Assembly (NCBI GenBank): GCA_015231615.1
Contig: JADGBE010000027.1
Coordinates: forward strand, 1 to 42,280
Reading direction: 5' to 3'
Length of the DNA stretch: 42,280 bases
DNA from: Desulfamplus sp.
Lineage (GTDB): Bacteria > Desulfobacterota > Desulfobacteria > Desulfobacterales > Desulfobacteraceae
The translations under genes were made by a program, and so were the position numbers. The notes under the pieces were generated by a model. That model was not told the origin of the DNA. It saw only the letters and a program-made list of their open reading frames with translations, and ran no database searches. Within the stretch, counting starts at the first letter, position 1. Each line of letters opens with the position of its first letter. Below are positions 1 to 7,760 of this stretch, one piece after another.

Positions 1-8
1 CCTTTCAT
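1..8 (-). CDS. Start of the putative istA transposase gene (partial, only two codons visible)
   Basis: An ATG at 8 on the minus strand follows CAGGAGCGAAT, a good ribosome-binding site, just inside the IS21-like terminal repeats. Only ATG AAA and part of a third codon are in the window. In IS21-like elements the first gene, istA, begins at this position. Nothing of the protein can be tested here. Confidence 0.4.
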
Positions 9-119
9 ATTCGCTCCTGAATTGTAATTTCAGGAACTCTCTCAAATTAATTTTTAAAAAGAAAGTGTAGAAAAGTGGATCAATTTTGTTGTCCGTTTTT
101 GGATCAGTTTAGTTGGCCA
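1..119 (-). mobile_element. End of an IS21-family-like insertion sequence (continues beyond the left edge)
   Basis: Read on the minus strand, the element starts TGGCCAACTAAACTGATCC at 119 and leads to a ribosome-binding site (CAGGAGCGAAT) and an ATG at 8. Two near-identical blocks of about 20 bp, at roughly 76-95 and 100-119 on the plus strand, both follow the pattern TGGATCA-TTT-GTTG-CC. Multiple terminal repeats of this kind, with TG/CA ends and istA starting about 100 bp inside, are typical of IS21-family elements. The boundary coincides with the abrupt end of the drmA reading frame. The transposase itself is outside the window, so the family call rests on the end sequence only. Confidence 0.65.
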
Positions 120-719
120 TTAACAATTATCAAATGAGAGTGCTTCTTTAAAAGTAAGCTGGTTATCTATGGCTGGGTCAAAAAAAGAGTCAAAACCCTC
201 TTTTGAAATGGCAATTTTAATTTTAGGAGACGGAATTTGTAATTGATCATAGATACCAAAAGAGAAATTAACCTCAATTGACTTTATATTGCCGATACAA
301 AATGTCAGCCCTATATGGTTAGGAAAAAAGACATCAGACGCAATTTGTAAATCTCTATCATCTGATTTATTTGATGAATCAGAATTATTTTGGGTAACAT
401 CATCTTCTGCTGTATTTAATTCTGTTGACAGCTCATTTTCTATTATCTCTATGCTTTTATCTTGATTTAAAGAGTTAATATAATCATCTTCATCAGTTTC
501 AGCTTGAGTTATGCTCTCTTCTATTTCTTCTTCTGATTTTGGGAAATATCCAGAATTATCATTATAATCTTTTAAAGGGAATAAAATGCCCGAATAGTAA
601 CGGTTTAAGGGGTAATCTGAAATTATCTCTTCTTCGTCAGGTAGTCCAAAATAGTCAGCCCCTGGTCCTATCATTCCTTTTTTTATCTCATTGTATAAAA
701 TATCTCTGTGTTTAATCAT
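120..719 (-). pseudogene. drmA: DrmA-like DISARM helicase, N-terminal fragment truncated by the insertion sequence
   Basis: The 199-codon frame opens with an N-terminal block containing IKKGMIGPG, then PLNRYYSGILFP. This resembles the start of the large DISARM helicase DrmA, where an ELIGP-like motif is followed by a Y-x-x-GILFP motif. An acidic low-complexity linker follows at about residues 60-125. Full DrmA proteins exceed 1000 residues and carry helicase motifs; none are present here. The frame stops with TAA exactly where the IS21-like end begins, so the gene is interrupted and the remainder should lie left of the window. It overlaps the upstream drmE-like gene by 8 bp, as expected in a tight operon. 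The gene name is inferred from the N-terminal motif and from gene order. Confidence 0.6.
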
Positions 720-3042
720 CTTCTTTATTCTCTAATTCTAATTGTTGAATGTCTTTAATTTTTTTAATTGGTATTTGGGAGGCTATCTTTTCTAACTCTT
801 CTTGTGAATAGCAACCTGATAAATATTCATTTATCTCACCCGTAATTAAAAAATGGTTTATTCCTTCACTAAATTTAAACCCTTCTTTAATATTTTTACC
901 GCTGTATTCTTTCATTATTGGTAAAATTTGAGTTCGCAATAGAGCATTATCTAACCGCTTGTCATCTAAAGTTTTTGCAATTGCTATTAGATTCTTTTTT
1001 TTAGCTGGAAACATTAATTCTTTACGTAAATACCTTCTCAAAGAACTGATATTTTTTAAAGAAAAACCATTTTGGGATAACTCGTTATATAAATCTTGTT
1101 CTGTAAATTTGTTTTTAGAGTGATATTCAATTAAACAATTTTGCCATAATTCAGAATATTCTTTAGCTTTGCTTACTAAATCAGGATATTTCAATTCAAA
1201 TATTATTTTTAATGTATCTTTATCTGGATTGTTATAAATTTGCACGGTGTCTCCAATATCCAACTCATCTACTTTTATAATTTCCTTTTCATCATCATTT
1301 ATTTTTAGAACTGCTCTGGAAGAAGCAATTTTTATCGATGATTTGTCGTCGAATATTATCTTTGTATCGATGAATGAAATCGCCCTCTCATCTTGATGAT
1401 TTGAAGTTAGTGCTGTAATAAGTTCATCATAATTTGTATAATTATAAAAATTATCAGAAAATGATATTCCGCTTATTTCATAACGGTCTTTTGATGAATA
1501 TTCTTTGTTTAATTCCTCTACATACCTATCTACATTGAAAGTAAGAATTTTTTTCTCTATCTCATAAGCTAAAACAGTGTATTTAGTATTTGATAATGAC
1601 AATTTCTCAATCAATCGTTGAATATTTCCGTTACCGTATATTGAAGATATTAACTTGCAACCTTTTTTATTATTATCACTTTTAGACAAGGATATTACAG
1701 CGGGTTTTGAGTTGTTTCCTCTCTTGTTCAAAAACTGCTTTAACTCATCTTCTGTTGCTGAACACCGATAAGATGGCACAACAAGCTCATCAACTTTATT
1801 GATATATTTGATTAATGTTTCTGTTTTGTTGTTAGTCGATTTTATGGAATCAATAATTTTGTTAAATATATCAACAAGATTATTATAGTGAACTTGGTAG
1901 TCTAATTCATCGTCAATATTAAAGAATTCTTCTTGTAATAACTCTTTGATTTCATTTTGAAAATCAGAATAAATTTCTTGCAACTTTGTTTGGTTTGATT
2001 CTTGTTGAAAATCCCAATCATAATATAGCTTTCTTATAAAACCCCAAACCTTCCTTAAACTAATAGTGTATTCTGTTTCAATTTCCTTAATCGTGTTATG
2101 AAATTCAGATAGTGCCTTATCTAATTTCTCATTTTGTATCGTTATAAAATCGTGTTCAATATGCTTTCTATTTTCAAAGTAATTGATTTCAGGAATTGTC
2201 CATTTCCATCGGAGGATTTTTTGATTATTACCTAAGTCTATCTTTAAGTCTTTTTTGTATTTGCCAATAAGAATTATTTTTTCAAACAACTTTTGATTAT
2301 AGCATTTCCTTATCATGTTTATATTGTTTTCAAATTTGGTATTACCTACAAAAATACATCTATTGAAACTAATATATTTGCCATTTATCTCTTTTTCTAA
2401 GTAGCGATTTAGTAAATCAATATCAATACTTTTTAGAATACATATTTTAGGGATAATAGGCGAATTATATTCTATATTAATCGCCCCACTTTTAAGTTTA
2501 GAAACAAAGCAAGATGGATATTCTTTTGGAATTGATTTGAATAGTTTTAAGTTTCCAATAACTAATAATTTGTCATTATTAATAAAATCTGATTGTTTAT
2601 CTGTTTGAAAAAGTTTTTTATAGTCTTTTATTCTTTTTTCAATAATTCCAAGACTTTGAATATTAGAGTCTGATACAGGAATGTATATATTAAGATTAAT
2701 ATGTCCGTTCGTAAGTTTATTATCCTTAGCACGTAAAATAAAATTAGGAAACTCGGACGATAAAGCTTCAATAGAATAAATATGTCTTTGGTTATTTAAT
2801 GGCTTATTTAATTCTGTTACTTTTTGTCCAATATTAAAATCAAAATCTTTATTTACGTTATTCTTATTTTTCAAACATATTTCAGTAATAATTTGTGGTA
2901 AGTTGAGTTTCTTTTCATCAATAACAAAATGTATATTATGCTTTGAATTTATTATAAAATTAAGAATGATCTTAGATAAATCTTTCTCATTGCCATTATT
3001 AGATACTATTGAGTTTAAATAAGTTTCTGGAATATTCAGCAT
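712..3042 (-). CDS. drmE: DrmE-like protein of a class 2 DISARM phage-defence system
   Basis: This 776-residue protein is AT-rich in codon use, with no signal peptide or membrane segment. It sits directly upstream of the drmA-like fragment, the order (drmE then drmA) described for class 2 DISARM, and its length is close to that of known DrmE proteins (about 800). Visible blocks are a Lys/Asn-rich N-terminal half, a glutamate-rich helical segment around 300-385, a conserved-looking GCKLISSIYGNGNIQ stretch near 465, and a C-terminal module (about 610-760) containing LIAIAKTLDD and ILPIMKEYSGKNIKEG. That module resembles C-terminal domains of defence proteins accompanying DISARM helicases. The biochemical role of DrmE is unknown. 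The start follows AGAGGA nine bases upstream. With drmA broken, the locus is unlikely to work unless other copies exist. Confidence 0.6.
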   Translation of the reverse strand: MLNIPETYLNSIVSNNGNEKDLSKIILNFIINSKHNIHFVIDEKKLNLPQIITEICLKNKNNVNKDFDFNIGQKVTELNKPLNNQRHIYSIEALSSEFPNFILRAKDNKLTNGHINLNIYIPVSDSNIQSLGIIEKRIKDYKKLFQTDKQSDFINNDKLLVIGNLKLFKSIPKEYPSCFVSKLKSGAINIEYNSPIIPKICILKSIDIDLLNRYLEKEINGKYISFNRCIFVGNTKFENNINMIRKCYNQKLFEKIILIGKYKKDLKIDLGNNQKILRWKWTIPEINYFENRKHIEHDFITIQNEKLDKALSEFHNTIKEIETEYTISLRKVWGFIRKLYYDWDFQQESNQTKLQEIYSDFQNEIKELLQEEFFNIDDELDYQVHYNNLVDIFNKIIDSIKSTNNKTETLIKYINKVDELVVPSYRCSATEDELKQFLNKRGNNSKPAVISLSKSDNNKKGCKLISSIYGNGNIQRLIEKLSLSNTKYTVLAYEIEKKILTFNVDRYVEELNKEYSSKDRYEISGISFSDNFYNYTNYDELITALTSNHQDERAISFIDTKIIFDDKSSIKIASSRAVLKINDDEKEIIKVDELDIGDTVQIYNNPDKDTLKIIFELKYPDLVSKAKEYSELWQNCLIEYHSKNKFTEQDLYNELSQNGFSLKNISSLRRYLRKELMFPAKKKNLIAIAKTLDDKRLDNALLRTQILPIMKEYSGKNIKEGFKFSEGINHFLITGEINEYLSGCYSQEELEKIASQIPIKKIKDIQQLELENKEDD

Positions 3043-3043
3043 G

Positions 3044-3196
3044 TCAAATTCCTCTTAGAAATAGAAAACTCTCAAAACCAAAACCTCTATGTATTGCTTT
3101 AGGGATTGTTTTAAATTCATCAAAAACATCATTTGAATTGCCAAGCGGGATATTGGGGAAATCTATTAGGAAGGGTAAAGCTGCTTTTTGCGTCAT
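3044..3196 (-). CDS. Small 50-residue ORF leading the drmE-drmA operon
   Basis: The minus-strand frame begins ATG ACG CAA AAA at 3196 after a strong ribosome-binding site (AAAGGAGC, 5-6 bases before the start). It ends with TGA one base before the drmE start codon. The peptide begins MTQKAALPFLIDFPNIPLG and ends FGFESFLFLRGI. It has no cysteines, no signal peptide and no family I recognise. The tight spacing and good start signal argue that it is translated and coupled to drmE. It could be a leader peptide, a small DISARM accessory protein, or the residue of a larger gene. Confidence 0.5.
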   Translation of the reverse strand: MTQKAALPFLIDFPNIPLGNSNDVFDEFKTIPKAIHRGFGFESFLFLRGI

Positions 3197-3570
3197 ATAT
3201 GCTCCTTTAAATTATAATGAAACCTTAGACCACAACCGCCTCATACATTAAAAAAACATACAATAAGCATATTTATAAAACAGTAAATATTGATAATTAA
3301 AAAAATAATTTGATGTATTAAAAAACAATTAAGGTAACTCAAGAAGGGTAAAGAATGGAATATTTATATTTCTCTAAACGCAATGAATTCTGCTTCAATC
3401 TCTTCTATGCTGGCAGGCTGGGGATTTTAGGTTTTCAGGCAGGGCGGGTAAAGTTAATATTTAGAAACTCCGATTGGTTTGTTGTATCACGCAGGGCAGG
3501 GATAACTAAAAGCTAAGTAAAACAGCCAATTTTCTATTTACCCTCTTTCACCACCTCCACCCAACAGATA

Positions 3571-3586
3571 TTCGTATCGATACGAA
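3571..3586. repeat. Perfect 16-bp palindrome TTCGTATCGATACGAA
   Basis: The sequence equals its own reverse complement over 16 bases. It lies in the gene-free stretch downstream of the acetyl-CoA synthetase gene and upstream of the DISARM-like operon. It could be a protein-binding site or part of a degenerate repeat. It is not followed by a T run, so a terminator role is not supported. Confidence 0.5.
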
Positions 3587-3649
3587 GGGTACACTCAGAA
3601 ATCAGATGTTACTACTCATAAAAATAATAGTGATACCTTTATTGCTTAA

Positions 3650-3726
3650 GCAAAACCCGACCCGAAGGGGTAAAATTCCGCAATATCCCGTCCGCTGCGG
3701 CGGGATAGAAATTTTAAGGGTTTTGC
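3650..3726. repeat. Long imperfect inverted repeat just after the acetyl-CoA synthetase gene
   Basis: The arms GCAAAACCC (3650-3658) and GGGTTTTGC (3718-3726) are exact reverse complements. Further in, TAAAATT pairs with AATTTTA, and the centre is a GC-rich hairpin (TATCCCG, CCGC / GCGG, CGGGATA). It starts 17 bp beyond the stop codon of the minus-strand gene, so it may serve as a transcription terminator or be a miniature mobile or REP-like repeat. The GC-rich core resembles the core of the repeats at 7109 and 11559, but only loosely. Confidence 0.6.
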
Positions 3727-3742
3727 CAATTTATTCCCATTC

Positions 3743-6043
3743 CTAATTCTTTGGAGCAGTGCCAAATTTTCTCAACCACCTACTATATTTACACATACCA
3801 GATAGAGCTTTTACAGCCCTTTCTGGCGATGGAAAGAAAAGTCCACTGTATTTACAGCCATCAACGCGATAAAGTGTTTTGGTTGTGCTGTCAGTCAAAA
3901 GGCTTACACCAAGAACTGGTTTTTCATATTTTTCCGTTAATTTAATAACATGAGAGACATACTCACTTTCAAAATCAATCAACATATCTCTTAAAGGCAT
4001 AAGGCTCTCTCTTGAGTGTGCTGGATCAACTTTAGCGATTGAGTCAACCATCTTTTCAATAAAAATCCTTTTACCATGAATACCAAGATGGATTACAGCA
4101 TCGCAGCCGTCCCATTTTAATAGCTCTTCAAGAGCAACCTTTGGAATATTGGGGTCATTTTCTCCAACAATATCAACAGGATTTGCATGACTCCAATAAT
4201 CTGGCAAAAGTGGGTTAAGGGTCTTGATAATGTCTGGTGAAAGTGTCGGTACTTCAAGGTTATGCTCTGCACATAAATCTGATGTAACAACACCCCAGCC
4301 TCCGCCAAGTGTCATAATTGCGACTCGGTTTCCCTTTGGAAGTGGCATTGATGAAAATAGAGCTGACATATCAAGCAGATCCATTGGTTGCCCAACCTCA
4401 ATAATTCCAGCTTGTCTAAATGCAGAAGCTGTAACTTTTGCATTTGAGGCTAATGCACCTGTATGGCTTGCAGCAGCTTTTCGACCAATATCTGTCCTTC
4501 CTCCTGTAAGAACTATTACAGGCTTTTTTTCTGACACCCTCTTTGCACTCTCAAAAAAGCGTCTTCCATCTTTTACGCTCTCAATATAGAGAACCACAGA
4601 TTTTGTCTTTTCATCAATCTCAAAAAGCTCCATATAATCTTCAATAGTAACCATAGCTTCATTACCAGAACCAGAAAAAGTCCTGATACCAATTCCTTGC
4701 TGTTCAGCAAAAGCAAGAAGTTGAGTTCCCATGTTGCCAGATTGACAAATTAAAGCGGTTGAGCCAGGCAGAGGGTGGACATGAGCACCGCTGCAAGCAA
4801 AATCTATATGGGGATTGCATATTCCCATAGTATTTGGACCAAGAACAATCATGCCAGATTTGGCAGCTTTTTCAACAACTTCACGCTCAAGTTTTAGTCC
4901 ATCTTCTCCAGTTTCGCTAAAACCAGATGTAATTAACAAAATACCTTTTGCATTTTTAGCTTTAAGCTGTGGAATGGTCTCAAGAACTTTGTTTGCAGGA
5001 AGAGTTACAACAGCAAGGTCAATATCTGACTCAATATCGCTAATTGATGGGTAAACATGCTGACCAACAATTGTGCCGCCTTTTGGATTGACAAGATAGA
5101 TTTTGCCTTTGAATTTGCCACTTAAAGCATTTGTTAAAAGCATGTGTCCCCATTTGCCAAGCGTTCCAGAAGCTCCAACAAATGCAACAGATTTTGGATA
5201 GAAAAGAGAGGCAAGTTTAATCTTATCAACAGCTGGTCTTGTGTTGCCATTTATTGATGGGGTTAATGAAGTTGTTATTGCAGAAATAGAACGTAATTCT
5301 CTATCTACAACTGTCTCTACAGGTTTTCCTGTAATTTGTCCCGTTGCCACAACATCTTTTATTATAAGTGCATCAACAGCTACAAGTTGACCATCTGAGG
5401 TTGCAATAAGAGGATTTATATCAACCTCTTTTATTTCAGGTAAGCTTAGAGCAATTTTTGAGAGACCTGATAAAACTGATTTTATCTGCTCTTTATCAAT
5501 TGCCTTTTCACCTCTAAAATTTTCAAATATTGCTTTTGCTGAAATCTCATTTATCATCTCCTCAATATCCCAATCTGTTAAAGGGGCAAGCCTAAAAGAG
5601 ACATCTTTTAATGCTTCTGTAAATATTCCACCAAGACCAAACATGATTACAGGACCATATTGAGGATCACGAAACATGCCTGCAACAAGCTCACGTTTAC
5701 CTTTAACCATTGGTTGGATTAAAATTCCCTCAAGCTCTTTTCCGCCTATTTCAATGATTGAACTTACAGCTTTTTTGAGTTCGTCATGGTCAGAAATGCC
5801 AACATGGACAAGCCCCATCTCGCTTTTATGGGCAAATTTGCTTCCAACACCTTTTACAACTAACTTCTCTACAGAATCAGAAGGAAAGCCAAGCATTAAA
5901 GCCGCATTAATAGCCTCTTCTTGGTTTTTTACCCTTATCTCATTTACAACTGGAATCCCATACTGTTTTAAAATAGCTTTGGCTTCATCTTCGCAAAGAG
6001 TTTGGTTAGAGACAGCCGTTGTCTGTGTAATTGTATGATTCAT
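3743..6043 (-). CDS. Acetyl-CoA synthetase (ADP-forming), fused beta-alpha type
   Basis: This 766-residue cytoplasmic enzyme should interconvert an acyl-CoA, ADP and phosphate with the free acid, ATP and CoA, as in acetate-forming or acid-activating anaerobes. The N-terminal half (about 13-230) is an ATP-grasp module with the conserved AHKSEMG segment (His72 is the likely beta-side phosphohistidine) and EVDINPL. The second half starts with a CoA-binding Rossmann domain (VAFVGASGTLGKWG, about 285-420) and continues with succinyl-CoA-ligase-like domains holding KAAASHTGALAS, in which His527 is the expected catalytic phosphohistidine. The ATP-grasp-first order is one of several natural fusions. 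Its ATG overlaps the TetR stop as ATGA, so the two are co-transcribed and the TetR protein probably controls it. The acyl substrate cannot be fixed from sequence; it may be longer than acetate. Confidence 0.88.
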   Translation of the reverse strand: MNHTITQTTAVSNQTLCEDEAKAILKQYGIPVVNEIRVKNQEEAINAALMLGFPSDSVEKLVVKGVGSKFAHKSEMGLVHVGISDHDELKKAVSSIIEIGGKELEGILIQPMVKGKRELVAGMFRDPQYGPVIMFGLGGIFTEALKDVSFRLAPLTDWDIEEMINEISAKAIFENFRGEKAIDKEQIKSVLSGLSKIALSLPEIKEVDINPLIATSDGQLVAVDALIIKDVVATGQITGKPVETVVDRELRSISAITTSLTPSINGNTRPAVDKIKLASLFYPKSVAFVGASGTLGKWGHMLLTNALSGKFKGKIYLVNPKGGTIVGQHVYPSISDIESDIDLAVVTLPANKVLETIPQLKAKNAKGILLITSGFSETGEDGLKLEREVVEKAAKSGMIVLGPNTMGICNPHIDFACSGAHVHPLPGSTALICQSGNMGTQLLAFAEQQGIGIRTFSGSGNEAMVTIEDYMELFEIDEKTKSVVLYIESVKDGRRFFESAKRVSEKKPVIVLTGGRTDIGRKAAASHTGALASNAKVTASAFRQAGIIEVGQPMDLLDMSALFSSMPLPKGNRVAIMTLGGGWGVVTSDLCAEHNLEVPTLSPDIIKTLNPLLPDYWSHANPVDIVGENDPNIPKVALEELLKWDGCDAVIHLGIHGKRIFIEKMVDSIAKVDPAHSRESLMPLRDMLIDFESEYVSHVIKLTEKYEKPVLGVSLLTDSTTKTLYRVDGCKYSGLFFPSPERAVKALSGMCKYSRWLRKFGTAPKN

Positions 6044-6654
6044 TTTTTTGCACCTATAAATATAATGTTACAGATATGTTCTGATACCTTGTCAGTATCC
6101 AACTCTTTACCAAAAATAACCTCTCCAAGACATGCGTGTTCAATTGACCCAAGTATCACCTGACGCAAGGCATGAGGATCAATATCCTCTTTTATCTCCC
6201 CCTCTTTTATCCCTTGATTAATAATATCCAAGATTGTTCGGGAGTATATTTTAACCATGTCGTAAGCATCGCTTTCAAAGTAGTTTGGAGAGTTTCTCAC
6301 CTCAAGAAGCAGTATTCGTGCAAATACACGGTTGATAGAGTAGCTTTTAAGTGTGGTCTTAATTATGATTGAGAGCTTCTCAATGCTTGATTTGCGTGTT
6401 TCAATCTTTGAGACAATATAATTTTGAAAAGTTTGAAAATGTCCGTTAAGCACCTGATATAGAAGGTCTTTTTTATCTCTAAAATATTTATATATTAACC
6501 CTTCAGTAACTCCTGCTGTTGCTGCAATGTCAGCAGTTGTTATTGAGTTAAAATCTTTTTCCCTCATAAGTTCCGAAAGGGCGTTCATAATCTTTATCTT
6601 TCCGGGCGGAGGAGTTTTTAATAATTGCGTGTTTCTCTGTTCTGACTCCATCAT
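6040..6654 (-). CDS. TetR/AcrR-family transcriptional repressor
   Basis: This 204-residue regulator has an N-terminal helix-turn-helix (about residues 22-68, including TTADIAATAGVTEGLIYKYF, the classic TetR recognition-helix region). A variable helical ligand-binding domain follows. It is the first gene of a two-gene operon, and its stop overlaps the start of the acetyl-CoA synthetase gene by 4 bp. Two tandem copies of a palindrome sit between a good -35 hexamer and the gene, so autoregulation is likely. An acyl-CoA or fatty acid effector would fit the neighbour but is inference. Two adjacent ATGs (6654 and 6651) are both possible starts after AGGAA. Confidence 0.88.
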   Translation of the reverse strand: MMESEQRNTQLLKTPPPGKIKIMNALSELMREKDFNSITTADIAATAGVTEGLIYKYFRDKKDLLYQVLNGHFQTFQNYIVSKIETRKSSIEKLSIIIKTTLKSYSINRVFARILLLEVRNSPNYFESDAYDMVKIYSRTILDIINQGIKEGEIKEDIDPHALRQVILGSIEHACLGEVIFGKELDTDKVSEHICNIIFIGAKK

Positions 6655-6687
6655 TTCCTGTTATCGCTCCATTTTGTTTGTCTTGTA

Positions 6688-6729
6688 GTGAGTAATATTT
6701 ACTTACCTTAGTGAGTAATATTTACTTAC
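6688..6729. promoter_or_regulatory. Two tandem 19-bp palindromic operators upstream of tetR
   Basis: GTGAGTAATATTTACTTAC occurs at 6688-6706 and again at 6711-6729 within a perfect 22-bp tandem duplication of period 23. Each copy is an imperfect palindrome with half-sites GT-AGTAA / TTACT-AC. Size, symmetry and position in front of a tetR gene fit binding sites for the TetR-family product. The second copy overlaps the predicted -10 region. Confidence 0.7.
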
Positions 6730-6747
6730 CCGTTTTAATTAAGTCAA
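6719..6747 (-). promoter_or_regulatory. Candidate promoter for the tetR-acetyl-CoA synthetase operon
   Basis: On the minus strand TTGACT (6747-6742) is followed after 17 bases by TAAATA (6724-6719). The -35 matches consensus at five of six positions while the -10 is weak. The -10 lies inside the second operator copy, which would allow direct repression. Confidence 0.5.
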
Positions 6748-6933
6748 GAAAAATGTGTGATTTTAATTTATTGGGATTTCCGTAAAAATTTTGAACAAAA
6801 TCTAATGGCATACAAAACCCCTTTGTGATAATTGTAATTTTAATATTAAAAAGAAATTTCTATTAAGAAAAACGTTAAAGTTTTGGGATATTAAACCTGA
6901 GATTTACAATAAATATAGATAGCAGGAGGTTCC

Positions 6934-7103
6934 ATGCCAAATATTATCAAAAATATTAATATCCCTTTAAATCGTGTAGAGGGGGGGGTAATGGACAAGG
7001 GGTGTCTTGAGATTCGAGTAGATGTGGTAGATGGAGTTATCGCAGATGCTTGGAGCTGTGGCACAATGTATCGGGGATTTGAAGAGATGATGACAGGGCG
7101 TAG
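6934..7103 (+). pseudogene. NiFe-hydrogenase large subunit, N-terminal fragment
   Basis: A strong ribosome-binding site (AGGAGG) precedes an ATG. The frame reads MPNIIKNINIPLNRVEGG, LEIRVDVVDGVIADAWS, then CGTMYRGFEEMMTGR, the well-conserved start of NiFe-hydrogenase large subunits (normally RVEGDLEIRV...GTMYRGFE). After about 56 codons homology stops at a dispersed repeat. The next hydrogenase motif, the RICGIC nickel-ligand region, is absent. Within RVEG-LEIRV there is a small insertion that includes a run of eight G (6981-6988). The rest of the gene is not in the window, so this is a relic with an intact start. Confidence 0.8.
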
Positions 7104-7108
7104 AGTAT

Positions 7109-7173
7109 TAAATACCCGCCCTTGGGGTGTTGTAATGTTTTTAAGATACCCGCCGTGCGGCGGGAGCTTCATT
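7109..7173. repeat. Dispersed repeat, copy 1 (about 65 bp)
   Basis: This segment is nearly identical to 11559-11625. The core CTTGGGG-GTTGTAATG followed by TTTTTAAGATACCCGCCG is shared with one mismatch, then a GC-rich hairpin and GCTTCATT. Here it separates the broken hydrogenase fragment from the convergent gene at 7173. It may be a miniature element or recombination scar that caused the truncation. Confidence 0.75.
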
Positions 7174-7568
7174 CAATTGAAATCATCAAGGTCAAGATTA
7201 TCAAAATCACTTAAATCTAAATCATCTAATATATCATCAATATTATTAAAATCGCCTGTTTTACTCTCTGTTAAATTGCTACTCAAGGCAACTGCCCCAG
7301 CAGTAGCTGCTATTCCAGTTGCTATTGCTGCTCCTGTGTTGGCTTTGTTCGTTGATAAACCACCACTACTATCACTTTTTCCTTCGGTGATAGACAATCT
7401 ATCTATGTTATTTTGAATACTCTCTTTTATAATATTACTTTTTTTAAAGTTTGCTTTTTTAAGCTGGCTACTTGACTGATTATTGAACAGCAACATAAAT
7501 ATAACAAAACCTATTCCAGTAAGATTGAGCATTGCAATGGTAATTCCAGTAAGATATATTGCTACCAT
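7173..7568 (-). CDS. Small membrane-anchored hypothetical protein with acidic tail
   Basis: I do not recognise this 131-residue protein. It has one N-terminal hydrophobic segment (about residues 4-28, ITIAMLNLTGIGFVIFMLLF), a Ser/Lys/Asn-rich middle, a second mildly hydrophobic Ala/Gly-rich stretch (about 77-96, AAIATGIAATAGAVALSS) and a very acidic C-terminus ending in repeated DDLDLSDF-like units. A ribosome-binding site (AAAGAGGAAAAA) directly precedes the ATG, supporting real translation. Its stop codon touches the end of the dispersed repeat and it converges on the hydrogenase fragment. It may be an inner-membrane protein with a charged cytoplasmic tail. Confidence 0.6.
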   Translation of the reverse strand: MVAIYLTGITIAMLNLTGIGFVIFMLLFNNQSSSQLKKANFKKSNIIKESIQNNIDRLSITEGKSDSSGGLSTNKANTGAAIATGIAATAGAVALSSNLTESKTGDFNNIDDILDDLDLSDFDNLDLDDFN

Positions 7569-7689
7569 TTTTTCCTCTTTAAAAATTTATAGGTTAATAA
7601 GTATTTAGTTAGGGAGATGTTTGATTTTTAAAATCTAACTATTTTTTGTGGGCAACATTTTGGTATATATTTGTATATAGATAAATTAT

Positions 7690-7734
7690 TAACTTCATAC
7701 AAGAGATATTTACTAACTTCATACAACAGATATT
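7690..7734. repeat. Two direct repeats upstream of djlA
   Basis: TAACTTCATACAAGAGATATT (7690-7710) and TAACTTCATACAACAGATATT (7714-7734) differ at one base, with period 24. They end 26 bp before the djlA start. They could be a regulator site or a simple tandem duplication in the promoter region. Confidence 0.65.
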
Positions 7735-7760
7735 AAATATTTCTATAAAGGATAACTATT

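Larger units (their letters stand above)
3197..3742. other. Intergenic region with palindromes and no convincing gene
   Basis: About 545 bp separate the DISARM-like operon from the acetyl-CoA synthetase gene. No frame here has a start and a ribosome-binding site. On the minus strand around 3355-3425 a short open stretch ending PASIEEIEAEFIAFREI then stop might be the tail of a lost gene; I do not recognise it. The right part contains a perfect 16-bp palindrome (3571-3586) and a large hairpin-forming inverted repeat (3650-3726), listed separately. Confidence 0.6.

Noticed and set aside
3211-3222. TATAAT box upstream of the small DISARM ORF as a promoter
   Set aside because: It lies only a few bases before the ribosome-binding site and has no acceptable -35 element at 16-18 bp.
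3009-3251. Plus-strand 80-codon ORF overlapping the start of drmE
   Set aside because: It is antisense to both drmE and the small minus-strand ORF, has no ribosome-binding site and resembles no family.
7104-7416. Extended 160-codon frame continuing the hydrogenase fragment
   Set aside because: After about 56 codons the frame runs through the dispersed repeat and then antisense to the gene at 7173-7568.
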